Shown in pieces: positions 19,238-29,100 of a stretch of DNA of 64,000 nt. Origin of the DNA: Ardenticatenaceae bacterium. GTDB taxonomy: Bacteria > Chloroflexota > Anaerolineae > Promineifilales > Promineifilaceae. Each line of letters starts with the position of its first letter. Positions within the stretch are counted from its first letter, which is position 1. Below the pieces are notes generated by a model that saw nothing but the letters and a program-made list of their open reading frames with translations, was not told where the DNA came from and ran no database searches. A program made the translations under genes and the position numbers. The DNA lies in the NCBI GenBank assembly GCA_020634235.1, contig JACKCB010000002.1, forward strand, positions 310,001-374,000. Reading direction: 5' to 3'.

Positions 19238-20191
19238 CTACCAGGGCAGGGAAGCTCCCACGCAAACCGCCACCAGCACCACCATCAGGTAGATGTTGGA
19301 CATGATGAAAAAGCTGCGGGCGTGGGCGGCGTCGGGCTGGCGTATGAGCTGGATGTTGCGCCGGAACAGGTCGAAGGTAACGTACCCGGCCGGGACCGCA
19401 TACACCCACCCCAACGCCGGCGTAGCCATCAGGCCCACCGTGGCCACCCCCACCGCCACCGTGTGCAGAAACACCCACCACGCCGCCGCCGAAAGACTGG
19501 TATGCGCCGGCAGCATCGGCACGCCCGCCTTCCTGTAATCTTCACGGTACAAAATGGCCAGGCTCCAAAAATGGGATGGCGTCCACAAGAAAACCAGCAA
19601 GGCCAGGATGATGACCGCCGGGTCACGCCAGGCCTGCACGGCCGCGCCGCCGCTCATCACCGCCGCACTGCCGGCCGCGCCGCCAATAACAATGTTGAGC
19701 AGCGTGCGCGGTTTTAGCCACAGGGTGTAGATGCCCACGTAGATCACCGCGCCAAAGACCAGGAAGAAAGAGAGCGCCGGGTTAAACGGCAAAACGGCCA
19801 GCGAGGGAATGAGGATCAGGGCAATGCCGATGGGGATGACAATCCCCGGCCGGGGGATCATCCCCGTTACCAGCGGGCGTTGGCGGGTGCGCGACATAGC
19901 CACGTCGGCGTGCCGCTCAATGTACTGGTTCAACGCCGCCGCCCCCGAGGCCGCCATGCCCCCGGTCACCAGGATCAGCAGCAGCCGCCCCAAACCCGGC
20001 CAACCCTGTGCGCCCAAGAAAGCGCCGCCCACGGCGGCCAACAACAGCAGCGAGACCACGCGCATTTTGAACAAGACGACCAGCATTTGCAAAAATGCGC
20101 GCCAGTTCATCGGTTCACCAGTCGCCCCGGCCGGGATCATATTCACCGGCATCTGCGGGGGATTCTTCTGCTTCGGCGTATTGATCGACAT
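19238..20191 (-). CDS. ctaB: Protohaem IX farnesyltransferase (haem O synthase)
   Basis: UbiA-family membrane prenyltransferase that adds farnesyl to haem B to make haem O for haem-copper oxidases. About 317 residues with eight to nine hydrophobic helices. The Asp-rich prenyl-diphosphate motif is present: NQYIERHADVAMSRTRQRP at about residues 83-101, giving the diagnostic NxxxDxxMxRTxxRP. The open frame reaches 20425, but ATG 20191 is preceded by GGAGG and gives the normal family length. The promoter at 20231-20259 would not allow the longer form. No oxidase subunits are in the window. A TTGTAAC-N4-TTCACAA site overlaps the promoter and suggests redox control. Confidence 0.93.
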   Translation of the reverse strand: MSINTPKQKNPPQMPVNMIPAGATGEPMNWRAFLQMLVVLFKMRVVSLLLLAAVGGAFLGAQGWPGLGRLLLILVTGGMAASGAAALNQYIERHADVAMSRTRQRPLVTGMIPRPGIVIPIGIALILIPSLAVLPFNPALSFFLVFGAVIYVGIYTLWLKPRTLLNIVIGGAAGSAAVMSGGAAVQAWRDPAVIILALLVFLWTPSHFWSLAILYREDYRKAGVPMLPAHTSLSAAAWWVFLHTVAVGVATVGLMATPALGWVYAVPAGYVTFDLFRRNIQLIRQPDAAHARSFFIMSNIYLMVVLVAVCVGASLPW

Positions 20192-20230
20192 CCATCCTCC
20201 AACAAAACAACCATTACCAGATTCGCCGCT

Positions 20231-20259
20231 ATTGTAACGATCTTCACAAATCCGCCCAA
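20231..20259 (-). promoter_or_regulatory. ctaB promoter with overlapping Rex-like site
   Basis: On the minus strand TTGGGC (20254-20259) and TACAAT (20231-20236) are 17 bp apart, 40 bp ahead of ctaB. The 18-bp imperfect inverted repeat TTGTAAC-GATC-TTCACAA (20232-20249, plus-strand reading) covers the -10 and spacer. It matches 12 of the 14 fixed positions of TTGTGAA-N4-TTCACAA, the operator of the NADH-sensing repressor Rex. The same site recurs at 46744-46761. Confidence 0.55.
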
Positions 20260-20357
20260 TGGGCCAGGCAGCCACCAGCAGATCCAAATTTGGCGCTGGT
20301 TCATTTTCAACAGACTCATCTTTACAAATCCACCGCTTATTGCTGACCAAACGCAGG

Positions 20358-20494
20358 GGCGTCGCCTCGGCGCTTCGCGCCTGGCGACGCCAAGAAGAGT
20401 GGGTTTTTTCAATTTTGGCGGTCAAAGACCGCCAAAATTGAAAAAAGACCCCTTGCTTCTCTCCCGCGCGGGGCGCGAAGCGCCCTCGCGCGGG
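20358..20494. repeat. Island of three large inverted repeats
   Basis: (a) 20358-20391: outer stem GGCGTCGCC/GGCGACGCC, inner stem GGCGC/GCGCC, loop TTC. (b) 20404-20446: perfect 20-bp stem from TTTTTTCAATTTTGGCGGTC with loop AAA. (c) 20463-20494: outer stem CCCGCGCG/CGCGCGGG, inner stem GGGCGC/GCGCCC, loop GAA. Units (a) and (c) share the same architecture. Unit (a) has a diverged copy in inverted orientation at 53711-53744. None codes for protein. Confidence 0.75.
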
Positions 20495-20535
20495 TCAGCG
20501 CCAGAAGGACATAATTGGAATTGCTGGGCAGCCAC

Positions 20536-20570
20536 AAAAAAAGCGGGCGATGGCCAAAACCATCACCCGC
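20536..20570 (-). terminator. Intrinsic terminator of the DUF4230 gene
   Basis: On the minus strand GCGGGTGATGG pairs with CCATCGCCCGC (one G-T pair, loop TTTTGG) and is followed directly by seven T. It lies 40 bp after the DUF4230 stop codon. Confidence 0.85.
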
Positions 20571-20609
20571 TTCAAGGAGAGAACAAAAGAGAGCGGCTCC
20601 CCGGCCGGG

Positions 20610-21341
20610 TTAGGGCGCTTCCGGTGTCGGCGTCACCAGGACCTGCCCCTTGGGAAGCGGCTGTTCATACGGCGCGGCCGGTGGCGGTGGCGCGTCGGTA
20701 AAAATGACGTTGGTAAAGCCCAGCCCCTGCAAAAAAGAGCGCATAAAAAACTGCGCATTCTCGTTCGCCGTGTCCAAGACGCCCGCTTCAAGGGCCGCCT
20801 GTTCAATTTCCGTCTCCGCCCGCTGGCGCACTTCCGTCTCCAAATTCACGTCAACGCTGCCCGACAAGGCCGTACCAATACCTGTGTCCCGGTCGGCCAC
20901 GTAGGAGCGGTCGTTGTCCAGCGTGGCCACCAAAATCTCCGCCGCCGGTAAGTGGATCATGACCGTCGTCGGGTCCACCACCTGGATGTCACCCGCCTCC
21001 ATCCGCGTCAGGTCAACGCCGGCAATGACATTGCCATACGCCACAAAGAGCAGCGTCTCGCCAAACGCCCCCCACATGAAATCCTGGTCTCGTTCCGCCC
21101 GGATCACCTTCTCGGCCACATACTCCGCCGTCTCCAGCCGGGCCAGATCATTCAGCTCCCGGACAATGGTCACCGGATCGGGCAGGATAACGGGCGTAGC
21201 CGGGATGGCCAGCCGGCCAAACAGGTCGCCAATCGGGGCCACCACATCCACCGTCTCTTTGGCCAGCAGGCCGATGAGGCCCACGGTCACAATAAATACC
21301 ACCAGAAAAATGGCCAGTAGTACGTAAACCACTTTGCGCAT
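20610..21341 (-). CDS. DUF4230 family protein
   Basis: 243-residue membrane-anchored protein with one N-terminal transmembrane segment (residues 4-26) and an outer domain of about 200 residues. Segments ARLETAEYVAEKVI and VAYGNVIAGVDLTRM match the DUF4230 family, as does LPAAEILVATLDNDRSYVADRDTG. That family is widespread, and its function is not established. The C-terminus is Pro-rich. Start is ATG 21341. The upstream region (21342-21440) holds an inverted repeat GACCGGTTT/AAACCAGTC and a possible TATAAC box. The gene has its own terminator and appears monocistronic. Confidence 0.85.
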   Translation of the reverse strand: MRKVVYVLLAIFLVVFIVTVGLIGLLAKETVDVVAPIGDLFGRLAIPATPVILPDPVTIVRELNDLARLETAEYVAEKVIRAERDQDFMWGAFGETLLFVAYGNVIAGVDLTRMEAGDIQVVDPTTVMIHLPAAEILVATLDNDRSYVADRDTGIGTALSGSVDVNLETEVRQRAETEIEQAALEAGVLDTANENAQFFMRSFLQGLGFTNVIFTDAPPPPAAPYEQPLPKGQVLVTPTPEAP

Positions 21342-21576
21342 AGATTACTCCACGTTATAGTTAACAGTTAAGGATTCCATAAGTCCAGCAGCAAGACCGG
21401 TTTTGCAAACCAGTCTTATCCTCTACTATACGTAGGCCTAACCGGAAAAGATGCGGCCAGCAGGTGCGCGTGCCTGGCTTTTCCAATCCTGTTCTCATAA
21501 TCCGGCCGGGGCGCCCCCGGCCGGGGCGCGGCCAACAACAGCACCCACCTTGCCAGATGCCTGAAGGATTGCCGGA

Positions 21577-21861
21577 ATGTTAGTGGCCACCTGTGTCATC
21601 GTTTTGCGCCTGGATGGTGTTTACTCCCTAAAGGACAAACGCAGCATCGTCAAATCATTAACCACGCGGCTGGGCCGGCAGTTCAACCTGTCGGTCGCCG
21701 AAGTAGATTACCAGGACACGTGGCATCAGGCCGCCATTGGGCTGGCCGCCGTGGGCAACGATGCCGGCCATTTGCACAGCCTGCTAGAAAAAGCCGTGGC
21801 CTGGGTGGGCAGCACCCGGCCGGATGTCCCCATCGATGACTACATCATTGAGTTCCGCTAA
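21577..21861 (+). CDS. DUF503 (YlxP-like) family protein
   Basis: 94-residue soluble protein. The N-terminus is typical of DUF503: an LRLDGVYSLKDKRSIVKSL stretch with a ferredoxin-like fold, then VAEVDYQDTWHQAAIGLAAVG. DUF503 genes often lie near rbfA/infB, but here the protein heads a membrane/ABC/MoxR operon. The function is not known. ATG 21577 is preceded by AAGGA at 8 bp. The next gene starts 52 bp downstream. Confidence 0.88.
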   Translation: MLVATCVIVLRLDGVYSLKDKRSIVKSLTTRLGRQFNLSVAEVDYQDTWHQAAIGLAAVGNDAGHLHSLLEKAVAWVGSTRPDVPIDDYIIEFR

Positions 21862-21913
21862 CAAGCTCACCAACACCCTGCCACCTACCGGCCTACTCCT
21901 GCGTACAGTACAC

Positions 21914-24340
21914 ATGATCGCCATGCAACGACCCCACCGCTACCTTTTCCTGCTCCTGCTTTTGCTCCTGCTATGGGCAACCGCCCCGGCCGGGGCGCAA
22001 TCCCCCCCACCGCCACAGAACGGCATCACCCTCACCGCCACCGCCGGCTATGATGGCCTCTACAAAAACGACAACTGGGTCCCAGTCAACATCCAGGTTG
22101 CCAACAACGGTCCCTCACTAGAAGGCGAACTGCGCATTGCCATCGTCACCAACAGCCGCGACGAATTACGCTACACCGCCCCGGTCACCCTGCCCACCCA
22201 ATCAGACAAACAGCTCATCCTGTACGTCCACGTTCCCAACCTTACCGGCCGGCTCACCGTGGAACTCCTGGACGACAACGGTCGCCTGGTGGCCACGGCC
22301 GAAACCAACCCGCTAGACGCGGTGGACAGCAATGGCTTGCTCTACGCCGTGGTCAGCAGCGAACTGGCCGAACTGGGCTTTCTGGAAAACGTCCCGGCCG
22401 GGCACACAGACGCCGGCGTAGGTTTCCTCAACATCGATCAACTGCCCGACGTCCCCGCCGCCCTCAACGCCATCAACGTACTCATCTTTACCAACGTCGA
22501 CACCGGCCGGCTCACCGCCGGGCAGCGCGCGGCGGTAGAAGCGTGGGTTACCGCCGGCGGCGTCTTGGTCGTTACCGGCGGTCTAAGCGGCCCGCAAACC
22601 ACCGCCGCCCTCAGCGACCTGCTGCCCGTCAGCCTCACCGGCAGCACCACCATCACCGATCTGCCCGCCCTGAGCGCCGAATTCGGCACCCAATTCCGCG
22701 ATCCCGGCCCCTACGTCGTAACCACCAGCACCCTACGCACCGGTGAACTACTGCTCCTGCAAGACGACTTGCCCTTGCTGGCCAGCCAACCATTGGGGCA
22801 GGGAACCGTCTATTTTCTAGCTCTGGACCCCAACCTCGCCCCGCTGCTAGACTGGGACGGCAACGAACGACTGTGGGCACAAATCGCCGGCGCGGTCCCC
22901 ACCTTGCCCGACTGGGCCAACGGCGCAAAGAACAGCTACAGCGCAACCAATGCCGTCACCCGGCTGCCCTTCCTGGCCCTGCCCTCGGCCATTCTCCTGT
23001 TCTGCTTCCTCACCATCTACGTGATCGTCGTGGGGCCGCTGAACTACCTGGTGCTAAAGCGCAGGAAGCGGCGCGAGCTGGCCTGGTTCACCATTCCGGC
23101 CACCGTACTCTTTTTCAGTTTACTGGCCTACGTCAGCAGCCTGTTCCTCAGCCGCAACAGCACGCTGGTCAATGAAATGTCCATGGTTTACGGCGAGGCC
23201 GGAAGCGACACCGGCCGGGTAAACAGCCTGCTTGGTCTATACTCCCCCCGCCGCGCCGTCTACACCATGCAGTTGCCCGGCGATGCCCTCACCCGCCCCT
23301 TCGAGAACAACTACGACGTACTCAGTGGCCCCGGCAATCTCGACGCCGTAGTCCGCAGCAGCGACGTTGTGCTGCAAAACGTGCGCGTCGACGTCAGCGG
23401 CGTCGAAACCTTCGTCGCCGACAGCTACCGCCCCCTGCCTAACATCACCGGCCGGGTCAACCTGCTCAACCTGGGCAGCACCCCGTCACTGGATATCAGC
23501 CTGCAAAACAACAGCAGCATCACCCTCACCGACGCCGGACTGCTCATAGGCAGCAGCTACGTGCGCCTGGGCGAACTGGCCCCTGGGGCACTCGTCCAGC
23601 GCACCGAACCGCTGCCCGGCCTCTCCAGCAGTTATTCCAGCTACAGCCCCAGCCCCGGTTCCGCCCTCGGCAGCCTCTATGCCGACATATTCGACAACGT
23701 AGACTACTACAACGATCCGGAAATCTATCCCCGCTACCAGCTCCTGGAATCCCTCAGCGACTACTACGGCTATGCGGTCTCCGGCAGCATCCCGGCCGGG
23801 GTCGTCACCCTCCTGGCCTGGTCAGACCAACCCCAGCTAGAAATCTCCCTGCGCAACGAGGACGCGCCCGATCGCACCGCCACCACCGCCTACTTCATCG
23901 AAATCCCCTTCAACCAATCAACCAGCAGCGGCCAAAGCCTCCAACTACCCGTTGAACTGCTCAACTGGTCCATAACCGACCAGGCCGGCGTCTACGACAC
24001 CAACATCGCCAACTTCTACCTCCCATCCTCAGGCTACATCGAGTACACCTTCACCCCCTGGCCGGAATTCCAGGCCCTCACCCCAGCCAGCCTGGACGTA
24101 GTCCTGCAATACACCGCCGAATCTGGCACGCCAGATAGCAGCCTGGCGCTGCGCCTGTGGGACTGGGACCAGGGCGACTGGATAACCCTGGAGACGGCCG
24201 CTTCGGGCACCCGGCCGGTGCCTGACCACGAACAGTTCATTGGACCAGGCAACGAAGTGCGCCTGCGGCTGCAAAACAGCGGCATCTACGGCTATAACAT
24301 CGAACAGGTCTATCCCCTCCTCAGCGGCACCATGCGCTAG
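21914..24340 (+). CDS. Large membrane protein of the MoxR/DUF58 operon
   Basis: About 808 residues. A signal peptide with eight consecutive leucines lies near the start. It is followed by an Ig-like beta domain (about 35-140) and a domain containing QRAAVEAWVTAGGVLVVTGG. The latter pattern is typical of the glutamine-amidotransferase-like fold found in membrane proteins of these operons. Two membrane segments (about 355-380 and 395-420) flank a basic loop KRRKRRE. A long extracytoplasmic beta-rich region of about 390 residues follows. The open frame starts at 21824, overlapping DUF503; ATG 21914 or 21923 precedes the signal peptide. It probably binds the ABC transporter encoded next, with no enzyme activity visible. 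Confidence 0.82.
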   Translation: MIAMQRPHRYLFLLLLLLLLWATAPAGAQSPPPPQNGITLTATAGYDGLYKNDNWVPVNIQVANNGPSLEGELRIAIVTNSRDELRYTAPVTLPTQSDKQLILYVHVPNLTGRLTVELLDDNGRLVATAETNPLDAVDSNGLLYAVVSSELAELGFLENVPAGHTDAGVGFLNIDQLPDVPAALNAINVLIFTNVDTGRLTAGQRAAVEAWVTAGGVLVVTGGLSGPQTTAALSDLLPVSLTGSTTITDLPALSAEFGTQFRDPGPYVVTTSTLRTGELLLLQDDLPLLASQPLGQGTVYFLALDPNLAPLLDWDGNERLWAQIAGAVPTLPDWANGAKNSYSATNAVTRLPFLALPSAILLFCFLTIYVIVVGPLNYLVLKRRKRRELAWFTIPATVLFFSLLAYVSSLFLSRNSTLVNEMSMVYGEAGSDTGRVNSLLGLYSPRRAVYTMQLPGDALTRPFENNYDVLSGPGNLDAVVRSSDVVLQNVRVDVSGVETFVADSYRPLPNITGRVNLLNLGSTPSLDISLQNNSSITLTDAGLLIGSSYVRLGELAPGALVQRTEPLPGLSSSYSSYSPSPGSALGSLYADIFDNVDYYNDPEIYPRYQLLESLSDYYGYAVSGSIPAGVVTLLAWSDQPQLEISLRNEDAPDRTATTAYFIEIPFNQSTSSGQSLQLPVELLNWSITDQAGVYDTNIANFYLPSSGYIEYTFTPWPEFQALTPASLDVVLQYTAESGTPDSSLALRLWDWDQGDWITLETAASGTRPVPDHEQFIGPGNEVRLRLQNSGIYGYNIEQVYPLLSGTMR

Positions 24341-24410
24341 CGCCGCCGCAAATCATGACCCGACAGACCACGCCGCACCCCGGCCGGGTGTGCAACACCA
24401 GGAAAACGCC

Positions 24411-25364
24411 ATGTCCACCATCATCGAGATCAAAGGCCTCACCAAGCGCTACGGCAGCTTCACCGCCCTGGAAGAACTGAACCTCGCCGTCGAAGAAGGG
24501 GCGGTCGTCGGCTTCATTGGTCCAAACGGCGCCGGCAAGACCACCACCATGCGCATCATCACCACCCTGCTCAAGCCCACCAGCGGCGAAGCGTGGGTTG
24601 CCGGCCACTCCGTGCGCACCAGCCCCAAAGCCGTTCGCCGCGCCATCGGCTACATGCCCGACTTCTTCGGCGTCTACGACGACATGAAAGTCTGGGAATA
24701 CCTCGACTTCTTTGGTGCCTGCTACGACCTGGCCCCGGCCCTGCGCCAGGGCATGATCGACGATCTGCTGGCCCTCGTCGACCTGAACCACAAGAAAGAG
24801 GCCTATGTAAACGAGCTGAGCCGGGGCATGAAACAGCGCCTATGCCTGGCCCGCACCCTCACCCACGACCCCCAGGTACTCATCCTGGACGAGCCAGCCA
24901 GCGGCCTGGACCCCCGCGCCCGCATTGAAATGCGCGAACTGCTGCGCGAGCTGCGCAACATGGGCAAAACCATCTTCTTCTCCTCCCACATCCTGTCCGA
25001 AGTAGCCGACGTTTGCACCAGCCTGGCCGTGCTAGAAGCTGGCCGGTTGGTGGCCTATGGCAACATGGAGGCAATGAAGAAACAGCTTCGCCAGCACCGC
25101 CTCATTCACGTCCGCAGCCTGGACGACGTGGCCCCCCTGCAAGCCTTCTTATTTAGCCGGGAAGGGGTACTAGACCTGGCCACCAACCGCGAGGCCGACA
25201 TCCCGGCCGGGACCCTGCGCTTCGATTTCTCCGGTGACGACCTCGCCCTCAGCCAGCTCCTGGCCGACATCATCGCCGCCGGCATCCCCGTCGTCAACTT
25301 CAGCGAGCAAACCGGCAATCTGGAAGACGTCTTCCTCCAGGTCACCCAGGGCGTTGTCAACTAA
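24411..25364 (+). CDS. ABC-2-type transporter ATPase
   Basis: 317-residue nucleotide-binding subunit. Walker A GPNGAGKTT lies at about 39-47, signature LSRGMKQR near 140, Walker B VLILDEPASGLDP near 160 and the switch histidine in FFSSHI. A C-terminal domain of about 80 residues follows, as in ABC-2 ATPases of the gliding/Nos type. The frame is open from 24240 within the preceding gene. ATG 24411 has AGGAAA upstream and starts the domain correctly. The permease gene follows after a 108-bp spacer with a 15-bp tandem repeat. Confidence 0.93.
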   Translation: MSTIIEIKGLTKRYGSFTALEELNLAVEEGAVVGFIGPNGAGKTTTMRIITTLLKPTSGEAWVAGHSVRTSPKAVRRAIGYMPDFFGVYDDMKVWEYLDFFGACYDLAPALRQGMIDDLLALVDLNHKKEAYVNELSRGMKQRLCLARTLTHDPQVLILDEPASGLDPRARIEMRELLRELRNMGKTIFFSSHILSEVADVCTSLAVLEAGRLVAYGNMEAMKKQLRQHRLIHVRSLDDVAPLQAFLFSREGVLDLATNREADIPAGTLRFDFSGDDLALSQLLADIIAAGIPVVNFSEQTGNLEDVFLQVTQGVVN

Positions 25365-25377
25365 GAACCCCACCGGC

Positions 25378-25437
25378 CACAGGCACACCGGGCACAGGCA
25401 CACCGGGCACAGGCACATCGTGCACAGGCACATCGTG
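25378..25437 (+). repeat. Four 15-bp tandem repeats between ABC genes
   Basis: Two copies of CACAGGCACACCGGG are followed by two of CACAGGCACATCGTG, with a partial fifth unit. The array is intergenic (ATPase stop 25364, permease start 25473). The two-plus-two pattern suggests recent slippage duplication. Function unknown. Confidence 0.85.
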
Positions 25438-25472
25438 CACATCATCCACCCCAAACAGGTAACCCAAACCCC

Positions 25473-26429
25473 ATGACCGAAACCAGCACATCCCCCCCCC
25501 ACTCCCCCCAAAACCGGGCCAGGCCTGGCCAGCGGCTGGCCAAACTGCTGCTGCAAAACCCAGTCACCGTCAAAGAGCTGCGCAGCCGTATGCGCGGCGC
25601 GCGCAGCGTTACCGTGCTCACCATCTACCTGGCCCTCCTCAGCGGCTTCATCACCATCGTCTACCTCATCTACGCCTCCGCAGCCAACGAACCCTTCGGC
25701 CCCGACCCCCGTAAAGCTGGCCAACCCATCTTTGGCATCGTACTCGGCATCCAGGTCCTCCTGGTCACCTTCCTGGCCCCGTCTTTTACCGCCAGCGCCA
25801 TCAGTGGCGAGAAAGAGCGCCAGACCTACGACCTGCTGCGCACAACCCTGCTCTCGGCCAATGCCCTGGTGTTTGGCAAACTGCTCTCCGCCCTCAGCTA
25901 CGTCTTCCTGCTCATTCTGGCCTCCGTGCCCCTGCAAAGCATCGCCTTCTTACTCGGCGGCATCTCTCCCGTAGAACTCGTCATCTCCCAACTCCTCATC
26001 CTGGTCTCTGCCGTAACCTTCGCCCTGCTTGGCCTGTTCTTCTCCAGCCTGGCGCGCGGCACGCTGGCCGCCAGTGTCAGCACCTTCGCCAGTTCACTCT
26101 TCTTCACCTTTGGCCTGCCCACCCTGCTGCTCATGTTCGTGGGCTTCCTGGGCGCTTTCCTGTTTTCCGGTACCACGTCACCCTGGCAAGACGCCCTCTT
26201 GCTCTATGGCGGCATGCTCCTGGCCGCCTTCAACCTGCCCGCCACCATCATCTTCAGCGAAGTGGTCCTGCGCGAGGAAAACGCCGTCTTTATCTTTTCC
26301 CAATCATTCGGTAGTACTACCTACTACTACCTCTCGCCCTGGGTGCTCTATTTGATCATTTACACATTGCTGGCTTTGCTCTTATACTGGATGTGTGTGC
26401 GGCTGGTACGCCGCATCGCGATCCGCTAA
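25473..26429 (+). CDS. ABC-2-type permease
   Basis: 318-residue integral membrane protein with six hydrophobic segments. The N-terminal cytoplasmic part contains NPVTVKELRSRMRGARS, typical of ABC-2 permeases in which an amphipathic stretch precedes the first helix. SGEKERQTYDLLRTT follows the second helix, a pattern conserved in this family, where it marks the coupling region. It pairs with the ATPase upstream. Substrate unknown; operon context suggests envelope-related transport. Confidence 0.9.
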   Translation: MTETSTSPPHSPQNRARPGQRLAKLLLQNPVTVKELRSRMRGARSVTVLTIYLALLSGFITIVYLIYASAANEPFGPDPRKAGQPIFGIVLGIQVLLVTFLAPSFTASAISGEKERQTYDLLRTTLLSANALVFGKLLSALSYVFLLILASVPLQSIAFLLGGISPVELVISQLLILVSAVTFALLGLFFSSLARGTLAASVSTFASSLFFTFGLPTLLLMFVGFLGAFLFSGTTSPWQDALLLYGGMLLAAFNLPATIIFSEVVLREENAVFIFSQSFGSTTYYYLSPWVLYLIIYTLLALLLYWMCVRLVRRIAIR

Positions 26430-26460
26430 TACAGTCGCTCAGGACCAGGACAGGAATGCT

Positions 26461-28062
26461 ATGACCCAAGACCCACACTACGAGCAGCTTCTGGGCCACA
26501 TCCGCCAATGGGCCCGCCGCCGGCATTTGCGCGACACCCTCGTCTGGCTGCCGCGCGCCCTGCTAATTGGGCTGCTGCTGGCGGTACTCCTGGCCGCGGC
26601 GGCCCGCTTCCGGCCGCTGCTCACCAATGAAGAGGTGGGTTACCTGGCTTTGGGCCTGGGCCTGGCCGGTCTGCTGGCCGGGGCCATTGCCCTGCTCAGC
26701 CAGCGGGCCACGCTGCTGCAGCAGGCCCGCTTCGCCGACCGGCAGTTCCACCTGCAAGAACGGGTCACAACAGCGGTGGAATTGCACACCGGCCGGGTCA
26801 CCGCCCCCGCCCCCTTCCCGGAACAACAGCTCCAAGACACGCTCCAAGCCGCGGCCGCCGTCGACACCCGCCAGGCCCTCCCCCTGCGCCTCATCCGCCA
26901 GGATTGGCTGATGCTGCTGCTGGCCGCCCTGCTGCTGTTGGCCGCCGTCTGGCTGCCCAACCCCCAGGCCAGCATCCTGCTGCACCAGCGCGCCATCGCC
27001 CAAACCATCGAAGAGCAGGTTGCCGCCCTGGAAGCGCTGACGGAAGAGATCATGGCCAACCCCGAACTCAGCGCCGCGGAAAAAGAGGCCCTGCTAGAAC
27101 CCTTGCAAACCGCCATCGAGAGCTTACAAAACGACGACCTGAACCAGGCCCAGGCTGTGGCCGTCCTCTCCGAAGCGGAAGCCGATTTGCGCAGCCTGAG
27201 CCAGAACGAGGCCACCAACCTGCTGCAAAACCTGAACGCGGCCGGGCAGCCCCTGGCCGGCAACGCCAATGCCCAGGCCCTGGGGCAGGCGCTGCAAAGC
27301 GGTAACCTGGCCCCGGCCGGGGTCGCCGCCGCCCAACTGGCTGACCAACTACCCAGCCTCAGCGCCGCCGAGCAGGCCCAACTGGCCCAGGACCTGGCCG
27401 CCGCTGCCGCCGCCCTACAAGAGATTGACCCCACCCTGGCCCAGGAATTGGCCCAGGCCGCCACCGCGCTGCAAAACGGCGATGTTGCCGCGGCCCAGCA
27501 AGCCCTGCAAGCCGCCAGCGGCACCCTGCAGCAGCGCGCCCAACAAGCCGCCGCCGCCCAGCAGGCCGCCGCCGCCGCTGGCCAACTGCAATCCGGCCGG
27601 GAACAGGTAGCTCAGGCCGGCCAGCAGGGCCAGGGGCAAGGCCAGGGTCAGGGACAAGGGCAGGGTCAGGGGCAAGGCCAGGGACAAGGACAAGGGCAAG
27701 GCCAGGGACAAGGCCAGGGTCAGGGTCAGGGCAATGACAGCGGCACCGGCGGCGGCACCGGTGGCACCGGCGGCGAAACGGGTCACGCCGAAAACGTGTA
27801 CGTGCCCACCTTCGTAGACCTGAGCGATGAATCCGGCGTTGAGATTCAGCTCCCGGCCGAGTGCCTGGCCAACCCGGAAACATGCGGCGCACTGCTCAGC
27901 GAGCGAACCACCGAGCTGGGCGAGGAACAAAGCATTGTGCCCTACGACCAGGTCTTTGGCGACTACCGCAACGCCGCCTACGAAGCGCTGGCCGAAGATT
28001 ACATCCCCCTGGGACTAAAAGGCTTCATCCGCGACTACTTCGCGTCGCTGGAACCACAATAA
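26461..28062 (+). CDS. Membrane protein with coiled-coil and Gly-Gln repeat region
   Basis: 533 residues. Two N-terminal membrane segments (about 32-50 and 60-80) precede FADRQFHLQERVTTAVEL and a third segment near 150-165, an arrangement seen in membrane proteins of MoxR operons. Residues 180-380 are Ala/Gln-rich helix, probably coiled coil. A run of about 20 Gly-Gln dipeptides follows (about 390-425). The last 90 residues form a conserved-looking domain ending EDYIPLGLKGFIRDYFASL, typical of proteins encoded next to MoxR/DUF58 genes. ATG 26461 is chosen over 26395, which overlaps the permease. The function is unknown; it may scaffold the MoxR complex. Confidence 0.83.
   Translation: MTQDPHYEQLLGHIRQWARRRHLRDTLVWLPRALLIGLLLAVLLAAAARFRPLLTNEEVGYLALGLGLAGLLAGAIALLSQRATLLQQARFADRQFHLQERVTTAVELHTGRVTAPAPFPEQQLQDTLQAAAAVDTRQALPLRLIRQDWLMLLLAALLLLAAVWLPNPQASILLHQRAIAQTIEEQVAALEALTEEIMANPELSAAEKEALLEPLQTAIESLQNDDLNQAQAVAVLSEAEADLRSLSQNEATNLLQNLNAAGQPLAGNANAQALGQALQSGNLAPAGVAAAQLADQLPSLSAAEQAQLAQDLAAAAAALQEIDPTLAQELAQAATALQNGDVAAAQQALQAASGTLQQRAQQAAAAQQAAAAAGQLQSGREQVAQAGQQGQGQGQGQGQGQGQGQGQGQGQGQGQGQGQGQGQGNDSGTGGGTGGTGGETGHAENVYVPTFVDLSDESGVEIQLPAECLANPETCGALLSERTTELGEEQSIVPYDQVFGDYRNAAYEALAEDYIPLGLKGFIRDYFASLEPQ
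27624..27735 (+). repeat. Hexamer repeat encoding Gly-Gln
   Basis: About 18 tandem copies of GGNCAR (GGCCAG, GGGCAA, GGTCAG, GGACAA and variants) lie inside the preceding CDS. Codon choice varies although the protein repeat does not, which suggests selection on the protein or an old expansion. Confidence 0.85.
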
Positions 28063-28098
28063 CAAACCAGACAACAACCGCCGGCACAGGAAACACGC

Positions 28099-29085
<987 letters not shown>

Positions 29086-29100
29086 CCGAACTCACCACCC

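Larger units (their letters stand above)
20192..20609. other. Intergenic region with promoter and palindrome island
   Basis: The 418 bp between DUF4230 and ctaB (both minus strand) contain, from the ctaB side, the ctaB promoter with its operator-like site, three large inverted repeats (20358-20494) and the DUF4230 terminator (20536-20570). No gene is seen. Confidence 0.7.

Noticed and set aside
20192..20425. N-terminal extension of haem O synthase by 78 residues
   Set aside because: The extension would run through the ctaB promoter and a palindrome. ATG 20191 has a Shine-Dalgarno sequence and gives the usual length.
25378..25437. Small Cys-rich peptide encoded on the minus strand by the 15-bp repeats
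   Set aside because: The Cys pattern is only the translation of the tandem repeat in one frame; there is no start signal.
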